Shown one piece after another: positions 28,450-36,919 of a stretch of DNA of 64,000 bases (its first letter is position 1; every line of letters begins with the position of its first letter). Under the pieces are notes generated by a model that did no database searches, was not told the origin of the DNA, and saw only the letters and a list, made by a program, of their open reading frames with translations. The stretch comes from Streptomyces sp. H39-S7. Its GTDB lineage: Bacteria; Actinomycetota; Actinomycetes; Streptomycetales; Streptomycetaceae. The position numbers were made by a program, and so were the translations under genes. The DNA lies in NCBI RefSeq assembly GCF_027158205.1, contig NZ_JAPVLU010000031.1, positions 1-64,000 of the forward strand, written 5' to 3'.

Positions 28450-29286
28450 ATGCCTGAATTCGACACGCCCGAACCGATCAACGTCACCCTGGAATTCGAC
28501 ATCGGAACCGCGCGCATCATCGCCGGCCGGCGCACCACCACCGTCGTCGAGATCCTGCCGAGCGACGGCGCCACCGAACTCGACGTACGAGCGGCCCAGC
28601 TGACCCACGTCGTCTGCACCGGCGACACCCTGCTCGTCAAAGGGTCCAAGAAACGCTCCCTGTTCGGCAGCAGCGGATCGATCGACGTCATCATCGAGCT
28701 GCCCGCCGGCTCACACCTCCAAGGCGTCGCACCCATGGCCGACTTCACCTGCGAGGGCCGCATCGGGAACTGCCGGCTCAAGACCTCCTTCGGTGACATC
28801 CGGATCGACGAGGCGGCCACCGCCAACCTGCGCACCGGCCGCGGCGACATCCGCCTGGACCGGGCGACCGGCGACGCCGAGGTCGTCGGAGCCGGCCGGG
28901 TCGACATCGGCCAGGTCACCGGCGCGGTGACGGTCAAGAACGGCAACGGCGAGACCGCCGTCGGCGACGTCACCGGCCACCTGCGGATCAATTCCTCCAA
29001 CGGCCGCATCACCGTCGACTCCGCGCACGCCTCGGTCGACGCCAAATCCGCCAGGGGCGCCATCCGCATCGGCGAGGTGACGCGCGGCCAGGTCACGCTG
29101 CAAGCCGCCGCCGGCGACCTGGAGGTCGGAATCCGCGAGGCCACGGCCGCCTGGCTGGACGTGAACACCCGCTTCGGCACGGTACGCAACTCCCTCGGCC
29201 CCTTCGACGGCCCCGGCGACGCCGGCTCGACCGTCGAGGTACGCGCCCGCACCGGCGTCGGCGACATCGTGATCCGCCGCTCCTGA
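28450..29286 (+). CDS. DUF4097 beta-strand repeat protein (toastrack fold)
   Basis: A 278-residue soluble protein made of repeating short strands: GTARIIAG, GSIDVIIELPAGS, TSFGDIRIDE, GRGDIRLDR, GRVDIGQVTGAVTVKNGNG, SNGRITVDS and ARGAIRIGEV. The alternation of S/N-G-D/R-I-x-V turns is the DUF4097 signature. There is no signal peptide or membrane helix, so it acts in the cytoplasm. It is the second gene of the RHH unit. Members are linked to envelope-stress or regulatory roles in some bacteria, but no activity is known for this form. Confidence 0.85.
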   Translation: MPEFDTPEPINVTLEFDIGTARIIAGRRTTTVVEILPSDGATELDVRAAQLTHVVCTGDTLLVKGSKKRSLFGSSGSIDVIIELPAGSHLQGVAPMADFTCEGRIGNCRLKTSFGDIRIDEAATANLRTGRGDIRLDRATGDAEVVGAGRVDIGQVTGAVTVKNGNGETAVGDVTGHLRINSSNGRITVDSAHASVDAKSARGAIRIGEVTRGQVTLQAAAGDLEVGIREATAAWLDVNTRFGTVRNSLGPFDGPGDAGSTVEVRARTGVGDIVIRRS

Positions 29287-29372
29287 CCCCATCCACGACG
29301 CCCCACCCGCCCTGTCCGTCCCGGCCGTCCGCAGGGGTTTCCCGTCCGACGCGCCAGCGCCGTGACACCCCC

Positions 29373-30293
29373 ATGCGCGACAATCGGCGGGTGCCCGACT
29401 ACCCCTCCCTCACCGCACTCGACACACTGCTCGACGCGCTGCCCGACCTGGGAGACGCCCGACGACGCCAGCTCGGCATGGTCCGGCGGGAACTCGCGGC
29501 TGCGCTGGCACGGGACGCGCTGCCGGTGGCGGCCCGGCGCAACGTGCGACGGCTCCTGGAGACCGGGACGCTCACCACCTACCTGCGCCTGGCCGAGTCC
29601 GGCACCCTGCGCCACCGGCTCGTCGGCGGACGTCGCCCGCCGACCTCCCGCCCGACCAACCAGGCCCGCTACGACTGCCTGAACCTCGCCCGCAAAGCGG
29701 CGGGCCTGCCACGACTGCCCCTCGGAGGCGGCGCCCCGATCCTGCGGCCCACCCCCGAGCTCGGCCGGCTCGCCGCGCTGCGGCGCCAACTCGACCAGGA
29801 CCTCGCCGGCCACCTCTCCCCCGGCCGTATCCGGCTCACCGCCGTACTCGCCCTGTTGCTCGACACCCGGTCGCGCTCCGGCGAACTGACCGTGCAGCGC
29901 GTCACGCACCTCACCGACGACCACGCCGGCATCCACGTCCAGCGGCAACCGCAGCACGGCACCAACACCGTCCCCGACAGCGAGTGGCTGCCGCTGTCGG
30001 ATCTCAGCCGGGCCGCACTCGACCGGTGGCTGCCGCTGCGCGCCGACCTGATGAGCCACGCGCACGGCACCACCCGCCTGTGGGTCAGCCTCCGCATGAA
30101 CCACACGGGCACCCTGGACGACGAGGGCCGGGCCACACTGCGGCCGGCCGGAATGCCGCTGGAGGAGAACGGGTTGATCACCTCCTACCGCGCGGGCCGC
30201 TCCCGGTACGAGGATCTCCGGCGCCTGCTGCCCCCGAAGATGGAACAACTGCGCCGGGCGGCCGAGGACCGATACGCCGCGTCGCGGACGTAG
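29373..30293 (+). CDS. Tyrosine-recombinase-like protein lacking most catalytic residues
   Basis: A 306-residue protein of no certain family. Residues 145-215 resemble the catalytic core of tyrosine recombinases: RLTAVLALLLDTRSRSGELTVQRVTHLT corresponds to the box I pattern with its arginine, followed by a beta hairpin and WLPLSDLSRAALDRWLPLR. I cannot find the HxxR box or a C-terminal tyrosine in the right setting, and the end (ITSYRAGRSRYEDLRRLLPPK) does not look like box II. It is probably a non-catalytic DNA-binding relative or a chromosomal orphan. A GTG at 29391 (VPDYPSL) is an alternative start; neither has a good ribosome site. Confidence 0.6.
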   Translation: MRDNRRVPDYPSLTALDTLLDALPDLGDARRRQLGMVRRELAAALARDALPVAARRNVRRLLETGTLTTYLRLAESGTLRHRLVGGRRPPTSRPTNQARYDCLNLARKAAGLPRLPLGGGAPILRPTPELGRLAALRRQLDQDLAGHLSPGRIRLTAVLALLLDTRSRSGELTVQRVTHLTDDHAGIHVQRQPQHGTNTVPDSEWLPLSDLSRAALDRWLPLRADLMSHAHGTTRLWVSLRMNHTGTLDDEGRATLRPAGMPLEENGLITSYRAGRSRYEDLRRLLPPKMEQLRRAAEDRYAASRT

Positions 30294-30515
30294 TGCGCCC
30301 GCCTGCCTGCTTGTTGAGGGTTTTCCCCGGTGCCGACGCCATGGGCCCACAGGGCTTGTTATTATATGACAGCGGACGATGACCGGCGCCGCCTCGCGGC
30401 CGGCAGGCGGACCCGGCACCCTGCGCCCCCGGCCCCACCCCCTACGCTGGGGGCCGCCGCAGCGCGGACGCGGAAGACCGCCGGACGACACGCGGCAGGA
30501 TGGAACGGAGCAAGG

Positions 30516-31730
30516 GTGACGACGGGGGACACGGGCAGCGGAGAGCTGGTCGGAACGGTCATAGCCGGGCGGTACCGGGTGACCGGGCAGCTGGGACGGG
30601 GCGGCATGGGCGTCGTCTGCCGCGCGGTGGACGAGGTGCTGGGCCGGGAGGTCGCGGTCAAGGTCCTGCGCGCCTACAACGACGCGTCCGGCCCCGAACT
30701 CGCCGACCTGCGCGCCCGGATGCAGCGTGAGGCGCGGGCCGCCGCCCGGGTCCGCCACAGTGGTGTCATCACCGTCCACGACGTGACCGAGGAACAGGGT
30801 CTGCCCGTCATCGTCATGGAGTTGATCGAGGGCCCGTCACTCGACGACGTGCTGGCGGAGAACGGGGCCATGGACCCGCGCGAGGCCGCCGCGATCGGCG
30901 CCAAGGTGATGGACGCCCTCGACGCCGCGCACCGGGTCGGGGTGCTGCACCGTGACGTCAAGCCCGGCAACGTGCTCCTCGATCGCAGCGGGCGGGTGGT
31001 GCTCACCGACTTCGGCATCGCGAGCGTGGAAGCCCCCGACGAGGGCGCGATGACCAAGCTGACCCAGGACGGGGTCATCGTCGGCTCGCTCGACTTCCTG
31101 GCGCCGGAGCGCGCCAAGGGCCAGGAGTTCGGCCCCGCCTCGGACATCTGGGGCCTGGGCATGACGCTCTACGCGGCGGTGGAGGGCGGGTCGGCGTTCC
31201 GCCGCACCTCCGTGTGGTCCACGCTCAACGCGATCGTCTCGGAGCCGCTGCCGGAGCCCCGGCAGTCCGGCCCACTGGCGCCGGTACTCCTCGCCCTGAT
31301 GGCCAAGGACCCGGCGGACCGCCCGGCGGCCGATCAGGCGCGCCGGATGCTGGAGGCGGTGGCCGGGAGCGGCACGAGCATGCCGCTGCCCGCGGCCGTG
31401 GCCGGCGCCGTCCCGTTGCGCCGGCCGGCGCCTCCGGCCGGATCCGCAGCGGGCAGCTGCGCCCGCCGCCCGGCCGCCCGCGCCCGCCGCGGAAGCGGCG
31501 CCGCCGAGCCGGGGAGCGGCCACGCCGCCCGGAGCCGCCGGGTACCGGCCGTCCGCCGGCCTGGGCGGAGCGGCCGGCCCTCTGGTCTCCCCCGCCGGTG
31601 GCAGGGACGGGCGCACCGAACCGCTCCCCTCGCGCCGCCGCAACCGCGGCCGGGCCACCATCGCGGCGGCGGTCGCCGCCGTCGTGCTGGCTGGCGGCGG
31701 GCTGGCGTACGCCCTGGTGGGAACGGGTGA
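30516..31730 (+). CDS. Serine/threonine protein kinase (5' part of a frameshifted PknB-type gene)
   Basis: The kinase domain is complete at about residues 10-270: glycine loop GQLGRGGMGVV, lysine in VAVKVL, catalytic HRDVKPGN, DFGIA and the APE-like LAPERAKG. GTG at 30516 has GGAG 5 bases upstream. After about residue 305 the frame turns into Arg-rich nonsense and stops at 31730. A plausible Pro/Ala linker, transmembrane helix and extracellular domain continue in the next frame. The switch lies near 31425-31445 in a GC tract and needs one extra or two missing bases. If real, the product is a soluble kinase cut from its sensor. Confidence 0.75.
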   Translation: MTTGDTGSGELVGTVIAGRYRVTGQLGRGGMGVVCRAVDEVLGREVAVKVLRAYNDASGPELADLRARMQREARAAARVRHSGVITVHDVTEEQGLPVIVMELIEGPSLDDVLAENGAMDPREAAAIGAKVMDALDAAHRVGVLHRDVKPGNVLLDRSGRVVLTDFGIASVEAPDEGAMTKLTQDGVIVGSLDFLAPERAKGQEFGPASDIWGLGMTLYAAVEGGSAFRRTSVWSTLNAIVSEPLPEPRQSGPLAPVLLALMAKDPADRPAADQARRMLEAVAGSGTSMPLPAAVAGAVPLRRPAPPAGSAAGSCARRPAARARRGSGAAEPGSGHAARSRRVPAVRRPGRSGRPSGLPRRWQGRAHRTAPLAPPQPRPGHHRGGGRRRRAGWRRAGVRPGGNG

Positions 31731-32256
31731 TGCGGGTGGCAGTGAGCCGCAGGACCAGGCGGTCGGCTCCAGCACCACCCCCGAGACCCCGACCGACAGC
31801 GCCGGCACGCAGGCCGCCGGAAGCGCCGGCAGGAAGGCCGGCTCGAAGACCCCGGGCAAGGCCGCGTCCCCCTCCGGCAAGCCCACGAAGGCGTCCCCGA
31901 GCCCCGATGGCACCGGCAGCCCGTCGGCTTCCGGCAGCGCCGGCCCCTCCTCCCCCGCTGCCCCGACCACGTCGGCCAGTGCCGTCTCGAAGGGCTGCAC
32001 GGGATGGGCCCACAAGGACCCGCACCCGGGCACCTACGGCACCTCGCGCGGCACTTACCACGTCTTCAGCGGCCCGTACGCGGTCTGCCCGGAGATAGCC
32101 GTGGCCAAGTCGGGGGCGAAGGTCTTCTACCACTGTTACATCCTCAACGCCTACGGCCACACCTGGACGTACGTACGCATCGACGGCACCAAGACCGTCG
32201 GCTGGATGTCCAACGACAACCTCAGCAAGCAGACCGGCCCCGCCTACCGCTGCTGA
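31441..32256 (+). pseudogene. Out-of-frame C-terminal part of the Ser/Thr kinase
   Basis: In this frame the codons read as a Pro/Ala linker (DPQRAAAPAARPPAP), a basic stretch RRRNRGRA and a transmembrane helix TIAAAVAAVVLAGGGLAYAL. A long Ser/Thr/Pro-rich stalk follows, then a cysteine-containing outer domain from about 31990 (GCTGWAHKDPHPGTYG, then WTYVRIDGTKTVGWMSNDNL). That domain looks like an SH3-like ligand-binding fold. A plain start exists only inside the helix (31684), so it needs the kinase frame to be expressed as a receptor. Confidence 0.65.
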
Positions 32257-32289
32257 ACGCCGTCGCCGGCGGCCCGGCGGCCGCCGGCT

Positions 32290-32799
32290 TCAGCGGCGGC
32301 GCAGCACCCCGCGGATGTAGGCGGCCTGGCCGGCGTGCTGGAGGTCGTCGGAGATGATGCTCAGGAGGCGCACTCCCTGCGTGACCGCCGGGGTCCAGTT
32401 CTCGTCGACGACGCGGTCGAGGTCGGCATCGGCGAGTCCTCGCACGTGACCGACGGTGCGCTCGTGCACGGCGTCGTAGTACCCCAGGAGCAGCGCCGGG
32501 GTGTCCACGCGGACGGCGGCCACGTCGTCGCTGTGCTGGCCGTAGCCGGTGGCGCCGGTGGCGAAGGGCAGTTGGAAGCGGTCGAACCAGCCCTGCGCGG
32601 TCCAGATCTGCTCGGTGCCCGCCAGGTCGGCGACGTGGTCGTCCTGAACGCGCGTCAGGTGCCACACCAGCCAGGCGATCGAGTTGGCCTCGCCGTCCAG
32701 GCGTGCGGTCAGTTCGTCCGCCGTGAGCCCTTCGACGGCGCCGTGGACGGTTTCCCGGACTCGGCCGAAGGCGTCCGCCAGTAGCTCCGCGCTGTTCAT
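32290..32799 (-). CDS. DinB family protein (DUF664-type)
   Basis: A 169-residue four-helix-bundle protein. Three metal-ligand histidines are placed as expected: WHLTRVQDDH near residues 47-55 and LQHAGQAAYIRG near 150. Such proteins include mycothiol-dependent S-transferases of actinobacteria and DNA-damage-inducible proteins of unknown role. GAGGAG lies 6 bases before the ATG at 32799. It ends convergent to the broken kinase and starts divergent from the HEAT/MerR unit, sharing a 148-bp control region. Confidence 0.82.
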   Translation of the reverse strand: MNSAELLADAFGRVRETVHGAVEGLTADELTARLDGEANSIAWLVWHLTRVQDDHVADLAGTEQIWTAQGWFDRFQLPFATGATGYGQHSDDVAAVRVDTPALLLGYYDAVHERTVGHVRGLADADLDRVVDENWTPAVTQGVRLLSIISDDLQHAGQAAYIRGVLRRR

Positions 32800-32894
32800 C
32801 CGTGACTCCTCAGAGAGTGGCCGCGCACCGCCCGCCCCGGGCGGTGATCGAACGTACCGAACACTCCGATTGTGCACGCCGGGCCAGGGCGCGC

Positions 32895-32925
32895 TTGACC
32901 TTGACACGGTGGCAGGGTCTTCACT
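32895..32925 (+). promoter_or_regulatory. MerR-type promoter with 19-bp spacer and internal dyad
   Basis: TTGACC (32895-32900) and TTCACT (32920-32925) are 19 bp apart. The spacer region holds the dyad ACCTTGACAC/GTGGCAGGGT at 32898-32918 (8 of 10 pairs). An over-long spacer with a dyad between -35 and -10 is the hallmark of MerR-activated promoters. It lies 23 bp before the HEAT-repeat gene, which is followed by a merR-type gene. Confidence 0.7.
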
Positions 32926-32947
32926 GCTCGCCGAGGAGGTGGTCTCG

Positions 32948-33646
32948 ATGACGACCACGAAACAGCCTGCGGCGACCACGGGCACGGAACAGGGCACGGA
33001 CGCGCTGCGAGCGCTCCGCGCGTTGGAGGACGGCCGGCCGTCCATGAGGCTGCGGGCCGCTCTGGCGATCGGCACGACGCCCGACCCGCGTTGCGTCGAA
33101 CCGCTCGTCGAGCGGTGCGCGATCGAGCCGGAGTTCCTCGTGCGCGACATGCTGACCTGGGCGCTCACCCGCCACCCGGTGTCCCTGACGCTCCCCGCGC
33201 TGGTCCGCGAACTCCGCTCGGAGCGTGCGCAGGCACGCAGCCAGGCGCTGCACACACTGTCGAAGATCGGGGACCGGCAGGTGTGGCCGGCGATCACCCG
33301 GGCGCTGTTGTCCGACGCCGACGACGAGGTGGCGCGGAGCGCCTGGCGGACCGCGGTCGTGCTCGTACCGGAAGGGGAGGAGCCCGTCCTGGCCGAGGTG
33401 CTGGCGACGCAGCTCGGGCGCGGTGAGCGGGAGACGCAGCTGAGTCTCAGCCGGGCGCTGGTCGCGCTGGGTGACGTGGCTGAGCCGGCTCTGCACGCCG
33501 CGACGATGTCCCCCGACCCGTCCCTGCGCGCCCACGCGCTCGCCACCCAGGGGCTGTTGCGCGAGCCGGACACCGGATTCGACTTCGCGATCGAGGAGGC
33601 CAAGCGCGTCGTGGCCCTCGGCGGGTCCGGCCGCGAGGGACTATAG
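32948..33646 (+). CDS. HEAT-repeat protein, partner of the MerR-HEAT regulator
   Basis: A 232-residue all-helical protein. From about residue 20 it consists of HEAT-like pairs: ALRALRALEDGRPSMRLRAALAIG, RCVEPLVERCAIEPEFLVRDMLTWALT, ARSQALHTLSKIGDRQVWPAITRALL and LSLSRALVALGD. No catalytic motif, signal or membrane segment is seen, so it is a cytoplasmic scaffold or binding protein. GGAGG precedes the ATG. It is the first gene of a two-gene operon and ends 3 bp before the MerR-HEAT gene. The two share repeat architecture, which suggests interaction or a common ligand. Confidence 0.8.
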   Translation: MTTTKQPAATTGTEQGTDALRALRALEDGRPSMRLRAALAIGTTPDPRCVEPLVERCAIEPEFLVRDMLTWALTRHPVSLTLPALVRELRSERAQARSQALHTLSKIGDRQVWPAITRALLSDADDEVARSAWRTAVVLVPEGEEPVLAEVLATQLGRGERETQLSLSRALVALGDVAEPALHAATMSPDPSLRAHALATQGLLREPDTGFDFAIEEAKRVVALGGSGREGL

Positions 33647-33649
33647 GGC

Positions 33650-34654
33650 GTGTTGATCGGTGAGGTGGCGCGACGGTCCGGGGTCAGCGCCCGCATGCTC
33701 CGGCACTACGAGTCGCTCGGCCTGGTGCGGCCGTCGGGCCGTACGGGCTCCGGCTACCGGGAGTACTCCGGCGAGGACATCCGGCGGATCTTCCACATCG
33801 AGAGCCTGCGGTCGCTGGGGCTGTCGCTGCGGGAGATCGGGCGCGCCCTCGACGACCCGGGCTTCACCCCCTCGGCGCTCGTCGGCGACCTCGTCCGTCA
33901 GACACGCGAACGCATCGCGGCCGAGACCGACCTGCTCACGCGGCTGCGCCGGATCGACGCCGCGGAACCCGCCGGCTGGGAGGACGTCCTCCAGGTCGTC
34001 GCGCTCCTCCAGGCACTGGGGTCGAAGAGCGCCGACGCGCGCAACCGCGCGGCCCTGTCCTCGGTCGACGAGATCCCGGTGCCGGTGGACGCCCTGGTCG
34101 AGGCGGCACTGAGCGAGACGGAGCCCAACGTCGCGGGCGCCCTTCGCTGGGCGCTGGCGCGATCGGGCGACGGCGGTGCGGCCCTGCTGGCGCAGGGCCT
34201 GCGCTCACCGGACGCCGCGGTGCGCGAACGCGCCGTCCAGTCCCTCGTCGAGCTGCCCGGCGGCGAGGCCGCCGGGCACCTGCGGGACGCTCTCGCCGAC
34301 CCCGACGTCGTGGTCCGCGGACACGCGGCCCTGGCGCTCGGGTCACGCGGAGTGGCCGAGGCGGTCCCGACACTCATCGACATGATCGTGGAGGGCAGGA
34401 ACGACACCGACGCTGCCGACGCGCTGAGCGTGCTGGCGAGCGGCCCCGAGTCGTCGGACCGGATCGCGACCGGGCTCGTCGACCGCCTCGCCCGCGCCGG
34501 CACGGGAGCGCCCGCCCGCGGACGGCTGACCCAGGCGCTGGCGGACGTCCCGGGGCCGACGGCGTCACGTGCCCTCGCGGAACTGTCGCAGGACGAGGAC
34601 CGCGCCGTCGCGCTGACCGCCACGTACCTCCTGCGGCTGCGCGACGCACCGTGA
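33650..34654 (+). CDS. MerR family regulator fused to HEAT repeats
   Basis: A 334-residue fusion. Residues 1-70 are a MerR winged helix (LIGEVARRSGVSARMLRHYESLGLV, then YREYSGEDIRRIFHIESLRSLGLSL) and 75-110 the dimerisation helix (ALVGDLVRQTRERIAAETDLL). From about 120 to the end are HEAT pairs such as VAGALRWALARSGDGGAALLAQGL and VRERAVQSLVELPGGEAAGHLRDAL. MerR effector domains are usually short metal, drug or cobalamin binders, so a HEAT effector domain is unusual. The GTG start has a weak ribosome site and is probably coupled to the upstream stop. It should bind the dyad at 32898-32918. Confidence 0.85.
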   Translation: MLIGEVARRSGVSARMLRHYESLGLVRPSGRTGSGYREYSGEDIRRIFHIESLRSLGLSLREIGRALDDPGFTPSALVGDLVRQTRERIAAETDLLTRLRRIDAAEPAGWEDVLQVVALLQALGSKSADARNRAALSSVDEIPVPVDALVEAALSETEPNVAGALRWALARSGDGGAALLAQGLRSPDAAVRERAVQSLVELPGGEAAGHLRDALADPDVVVRGHAALALGSRGVAEAVPTLIDMIVEGRNDTDAADALSVLASGPESSDRIATGLVDRLARAGTGAPARGRLTQALADVPGPTASRALAELSQDEDRAVALTATYLLRLRDAP

Positions 34655-34724
34655 ACCGTCTGGGTGCAGGGGCCGGAGCGCTCACGGGAAGCACTGGGAG
34701 GCGCGGTGCCACCCCGGCGTGCGG

Positions 34725-35723
34725 TCAGCGGGCGGCGAGCAGCTCGAGCGTGTCGATCACGCGGTTCGAGAAGCCCCACTCGTTGTCGTACCACGCGGCC
34801 ACCTTGATGTGCCGGCCGTCGACGCGGGTGAGGGCCGAGTCGAAGATCGACGAGGCCGGGTTGCCGGTGATGTCGGACGACACCAGCGGGTCCTCCGAGT
34901 ACTCGAGGATGCCGGCGAGCGGCCCCTGCGCCGCGGCACGGTAGGCCGACAGCACCTCGTCGCGCGTCACGTCACGGGCGACCGTCGTGTTGAGTTCGAC
35001 GATCGAGCCCACCGGAACGGGCACCCGGATCGAGTCGCCCGACAGCTTGCCCTCGAGGTTCGGCAGCACGAGGCCGATCGCCTTGGCGGCGCCCGTCGTG
35101 GTCGGCACGATGTTGACGGCGGCGGCGCGGGCCCGGCGGGCGTCGCGGTGCGGGCCGTCCTGCAGGTTCTGCTCCTGCGTGTAGGCGTGCACCGTCGTCA
35201 TGAAGCCGTGCTCGATGCCGGCGAGCTCGTCGAGCACCGCGGCCAGCGGCGCGAGCGCGTTGGTCGTGCACGAGGCGTTCGAGATGATCGTGTGCAGGGC
35301 CGGGTCGTACGCGTCGGTGTTGACGCCGAACGCGAGCGTGACGTCGGCGCCGTCCGACGGCGCGCTGACGAGCACCTTGTTCGCGCCCGCGTCGAGGTGG
35401 GCACGGGCGGCCTTGGCCGACGTGAAGCGGCCGGTCGCCTCGAGCACGATGTCCACGCCGAGTTCCGCCCACGGCAGCTTCGCCGGTTCGCGCTCGGCGA
35501 GCACCTTGATGCGACGGCCGTCGACGACGAGGGTGTCCCCGTCGACGGTCACCGGGCGGCCGAGCCGGCCGGCCGTCGTGTCGAAGGCGAGCAGCCGCGC
35601 GAGGGTGGCGGGCTCCGTGAGGTCGTTGACGGCGACGACCTCGAGGGTGCTGTCGCGCTCGAGCAGCACGCGCAGCGCGTTGCGCCCGATGCGGCCGAAT
35701 CCGTTGATGGCGATGCGAGTCAT
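34725..35723 (-). CDS. gap: Glyceraldehyde-3-phosphate dehydrogenase, type I
   Basis: A 332-residue NAD-dependent glycolytic enzyme. The Rossmann start is MTRIAINGFGRIGRNALRVL, the active-site cysteine lies in SNASCTTN near residue 155, the catalytic His in VHAYTQEQ near 182, and the C-terminal region ends in WYDNEWGFSNRVIDT. Length and motifs are complete. Streptomyces usually have several gap genes. This one follows a GlxA/AraC regulator gene on the same strand by 103 bp, so it may be a regulated paralogue rather than the housekeeping copy. Confidence 0.95.
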   Translation of the reverse strand: MTRIAINGFGRIGRNALRVLLERDSTLEVVAVNDLTEPATLARLLAFDTTAGRLGRPVTVDGDTLVVDGRRIKVLAEREPAKLPWAELGVDIVLEATGRFTSAKAARAHLDAGANKVLVSAPSDGADVTLAFGVNTDAYDPALHTIISNASCTTNALAPLAAVLDELAGIEHGFMTTVHAYTQEQNLQDGPHRDARRARAAAVNIVPTTTGAAKAIGLVLPNLEGKLSGDSIRVPVPVGSIVELNTTVARDVTRDEVLSAYRAAAQGPLAGILEYSEDPLVSSDITGNPASSIFDSALTRVDGRHIKVAAWYDNEWGFSNRVIDTLELLAAR

Positions 35724-35826
35724 GAGTGGTGTCCCTTCGGTTCACCCCCAGGTTCTCGCGCGGCGTCGGCCGGTGGCAGCGACGTGATCGCCACGGTTCG
35801 CAAGGATCGCGCCACACGGCGGCGGG

Positions 35827-36783
35827 CTACTCGCCCCGGGTGAAGGTGTGCCGGTACTCACTCGGCGTCGTCCCCAGGATGCGCTGGAAGTGCCGCCGCA
35901 GATTGGCACCGGTGCCGAGGCCGACGTCGGCGGCGATCTGCTCGACGCTCCGCTCCGAACGTTCGAGCAGTTCGCGGGCCACGTCGATGCGGGCCCGCAT
36001 GACCCACTGCATCGGTGTGTATCCCGTGTCCTCGACGAAGCGCCGCGAGAACGTGCGCGGCGACACCGCCGCGTGCCGGGCGAGCGTTTCCAGGGTGACG
36101 GGCTCGCCGAGCCGGATCAGCGCCCACTCGCGGGTGGCCGCGAACCGCTCGCCGAGCGGCTCGGGCACGCTGCGCGGCACGTACTGCGCCTGACCGCCGC
36201 TGCGGTAGGGAGCCGCGACCAGGCGCCGGGCCGCATGATTCGACGCGGCCACCCCGAGGTCCGCGCGCAGGATGTGCAGGCACAGGTCGATGCCGGAGGC
36301 CGCGCCGGCCGACGTCAGTACGCTCCCCTCGTCGACGAACAGCACGTTCTCGTCGACCCGCACCAGGGGATGCTTCGCCACCAGCGCCCGCGTGTAGTGC
36401 CAGTGCGTCGTGGCGCGCTTTCCGTCGAGCAGGCCCGTGGCGGCGAGCGCGAAGGCACCCGTCGAGATGGCGGCGAGCCGCGCGCCCCGATCGTGCGCGC
36501 CGATCAGCGCCTCGACGACGGCCGGCGGCGGCTCGTCGCGGTCCGGCAACCGATAGCCGGGAACGAAGACGATGTCGGCCCACTCCAACGCCTCGAGGCC
36601 GTGTGCGACGTGGTAGGACAGCCCGTCACCACCGGCCACGAGCCCCGGCGCCGCCCCGCACACCCGCACCTCGTACGGCATGCTCCCCCGGGTCGTGAAC
36701 ACCTGCGCGGGGATCCCGACATCCAACGGCTTCGCACCCTGGAGCACGAGAACGGCGACGCGATACAGGCGATTGACTGGCAC
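35827..36783 (-). CDS. GlxA-type AraC family transcriptional regulator
   Basis: A 318-residue regulator with an N-terminal DJ-1/PfpI amidase-like domain (VAVLVLQGAKPLDVGIPAQVF, ADIVFVPGY, LTSAGAASGIDLCLHIL) and a C-terminal pair of AraC helix-turn-helices at about 215-310 (VTLETLARHAAVSPRTFSRRF, then SVEQIAADVGLGTGANLRRHFQRILG). The nucleophile position reads AISTGAFALAATG, so the amidase cysteine is replaced by threonine and the domain is a sensor only. The GTG start lacks a clear ribosome site. It lies upstream of gap on the same strand. Confidence 0.88.
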   Translation of the reverse strand: MPVNRLYRVAVLVLQGAKPLDVGIPAQVFTTRGSMPYEVRVCGAAPGLVAGGDGLSYHVAHGLEALEWADIVFVPGYRLPDRDEPPPAVVEALIGAHDRGARLAAISTGAFALAATGLLDGKRATTHWHYTRALVAKHPLVRVDENVLFVDEGSVLTSAGAASGIDLCLHILRADLGVAASNHAARRLVAAPYRSGGQAQYVPRSVPEPLGERFAATREWALIRLGEPVTLETLARHAAVSPRTFSRRFVEDTGYTPMQWVMRARIDVARELLERSERSVEQIAADVGLGTGANLRRHFQRILGTTPSEYRHTFTRGE

Positions 36784-36919
36784 GGAAAGAGGTTACGTGG
36801 AGCGCGACTTCACTCCGTCCCGCTGAACGCGCGTAGGTGCCGTCGCTATCCACGGTCAGGCGAGGGCGGGTGGCCGCGGGTGGCAGACGGCGCGCGGCGC
36901 CGGCCGGGCGTACGCCGCG

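Noticed and set aside
30350..30372. AT-rich patch TTGTTATTATATGAC as a promoter of the kinase
   Set aside because: It is striking in this GC context, but no matching -35 lies at normal spacing.
28416..30779. 787-codon minus-strand frame across the DUF4097, recombinase-like and kinase genes
   Set aside because: Spans several unrelated plus-strand genes and has shadow composition.
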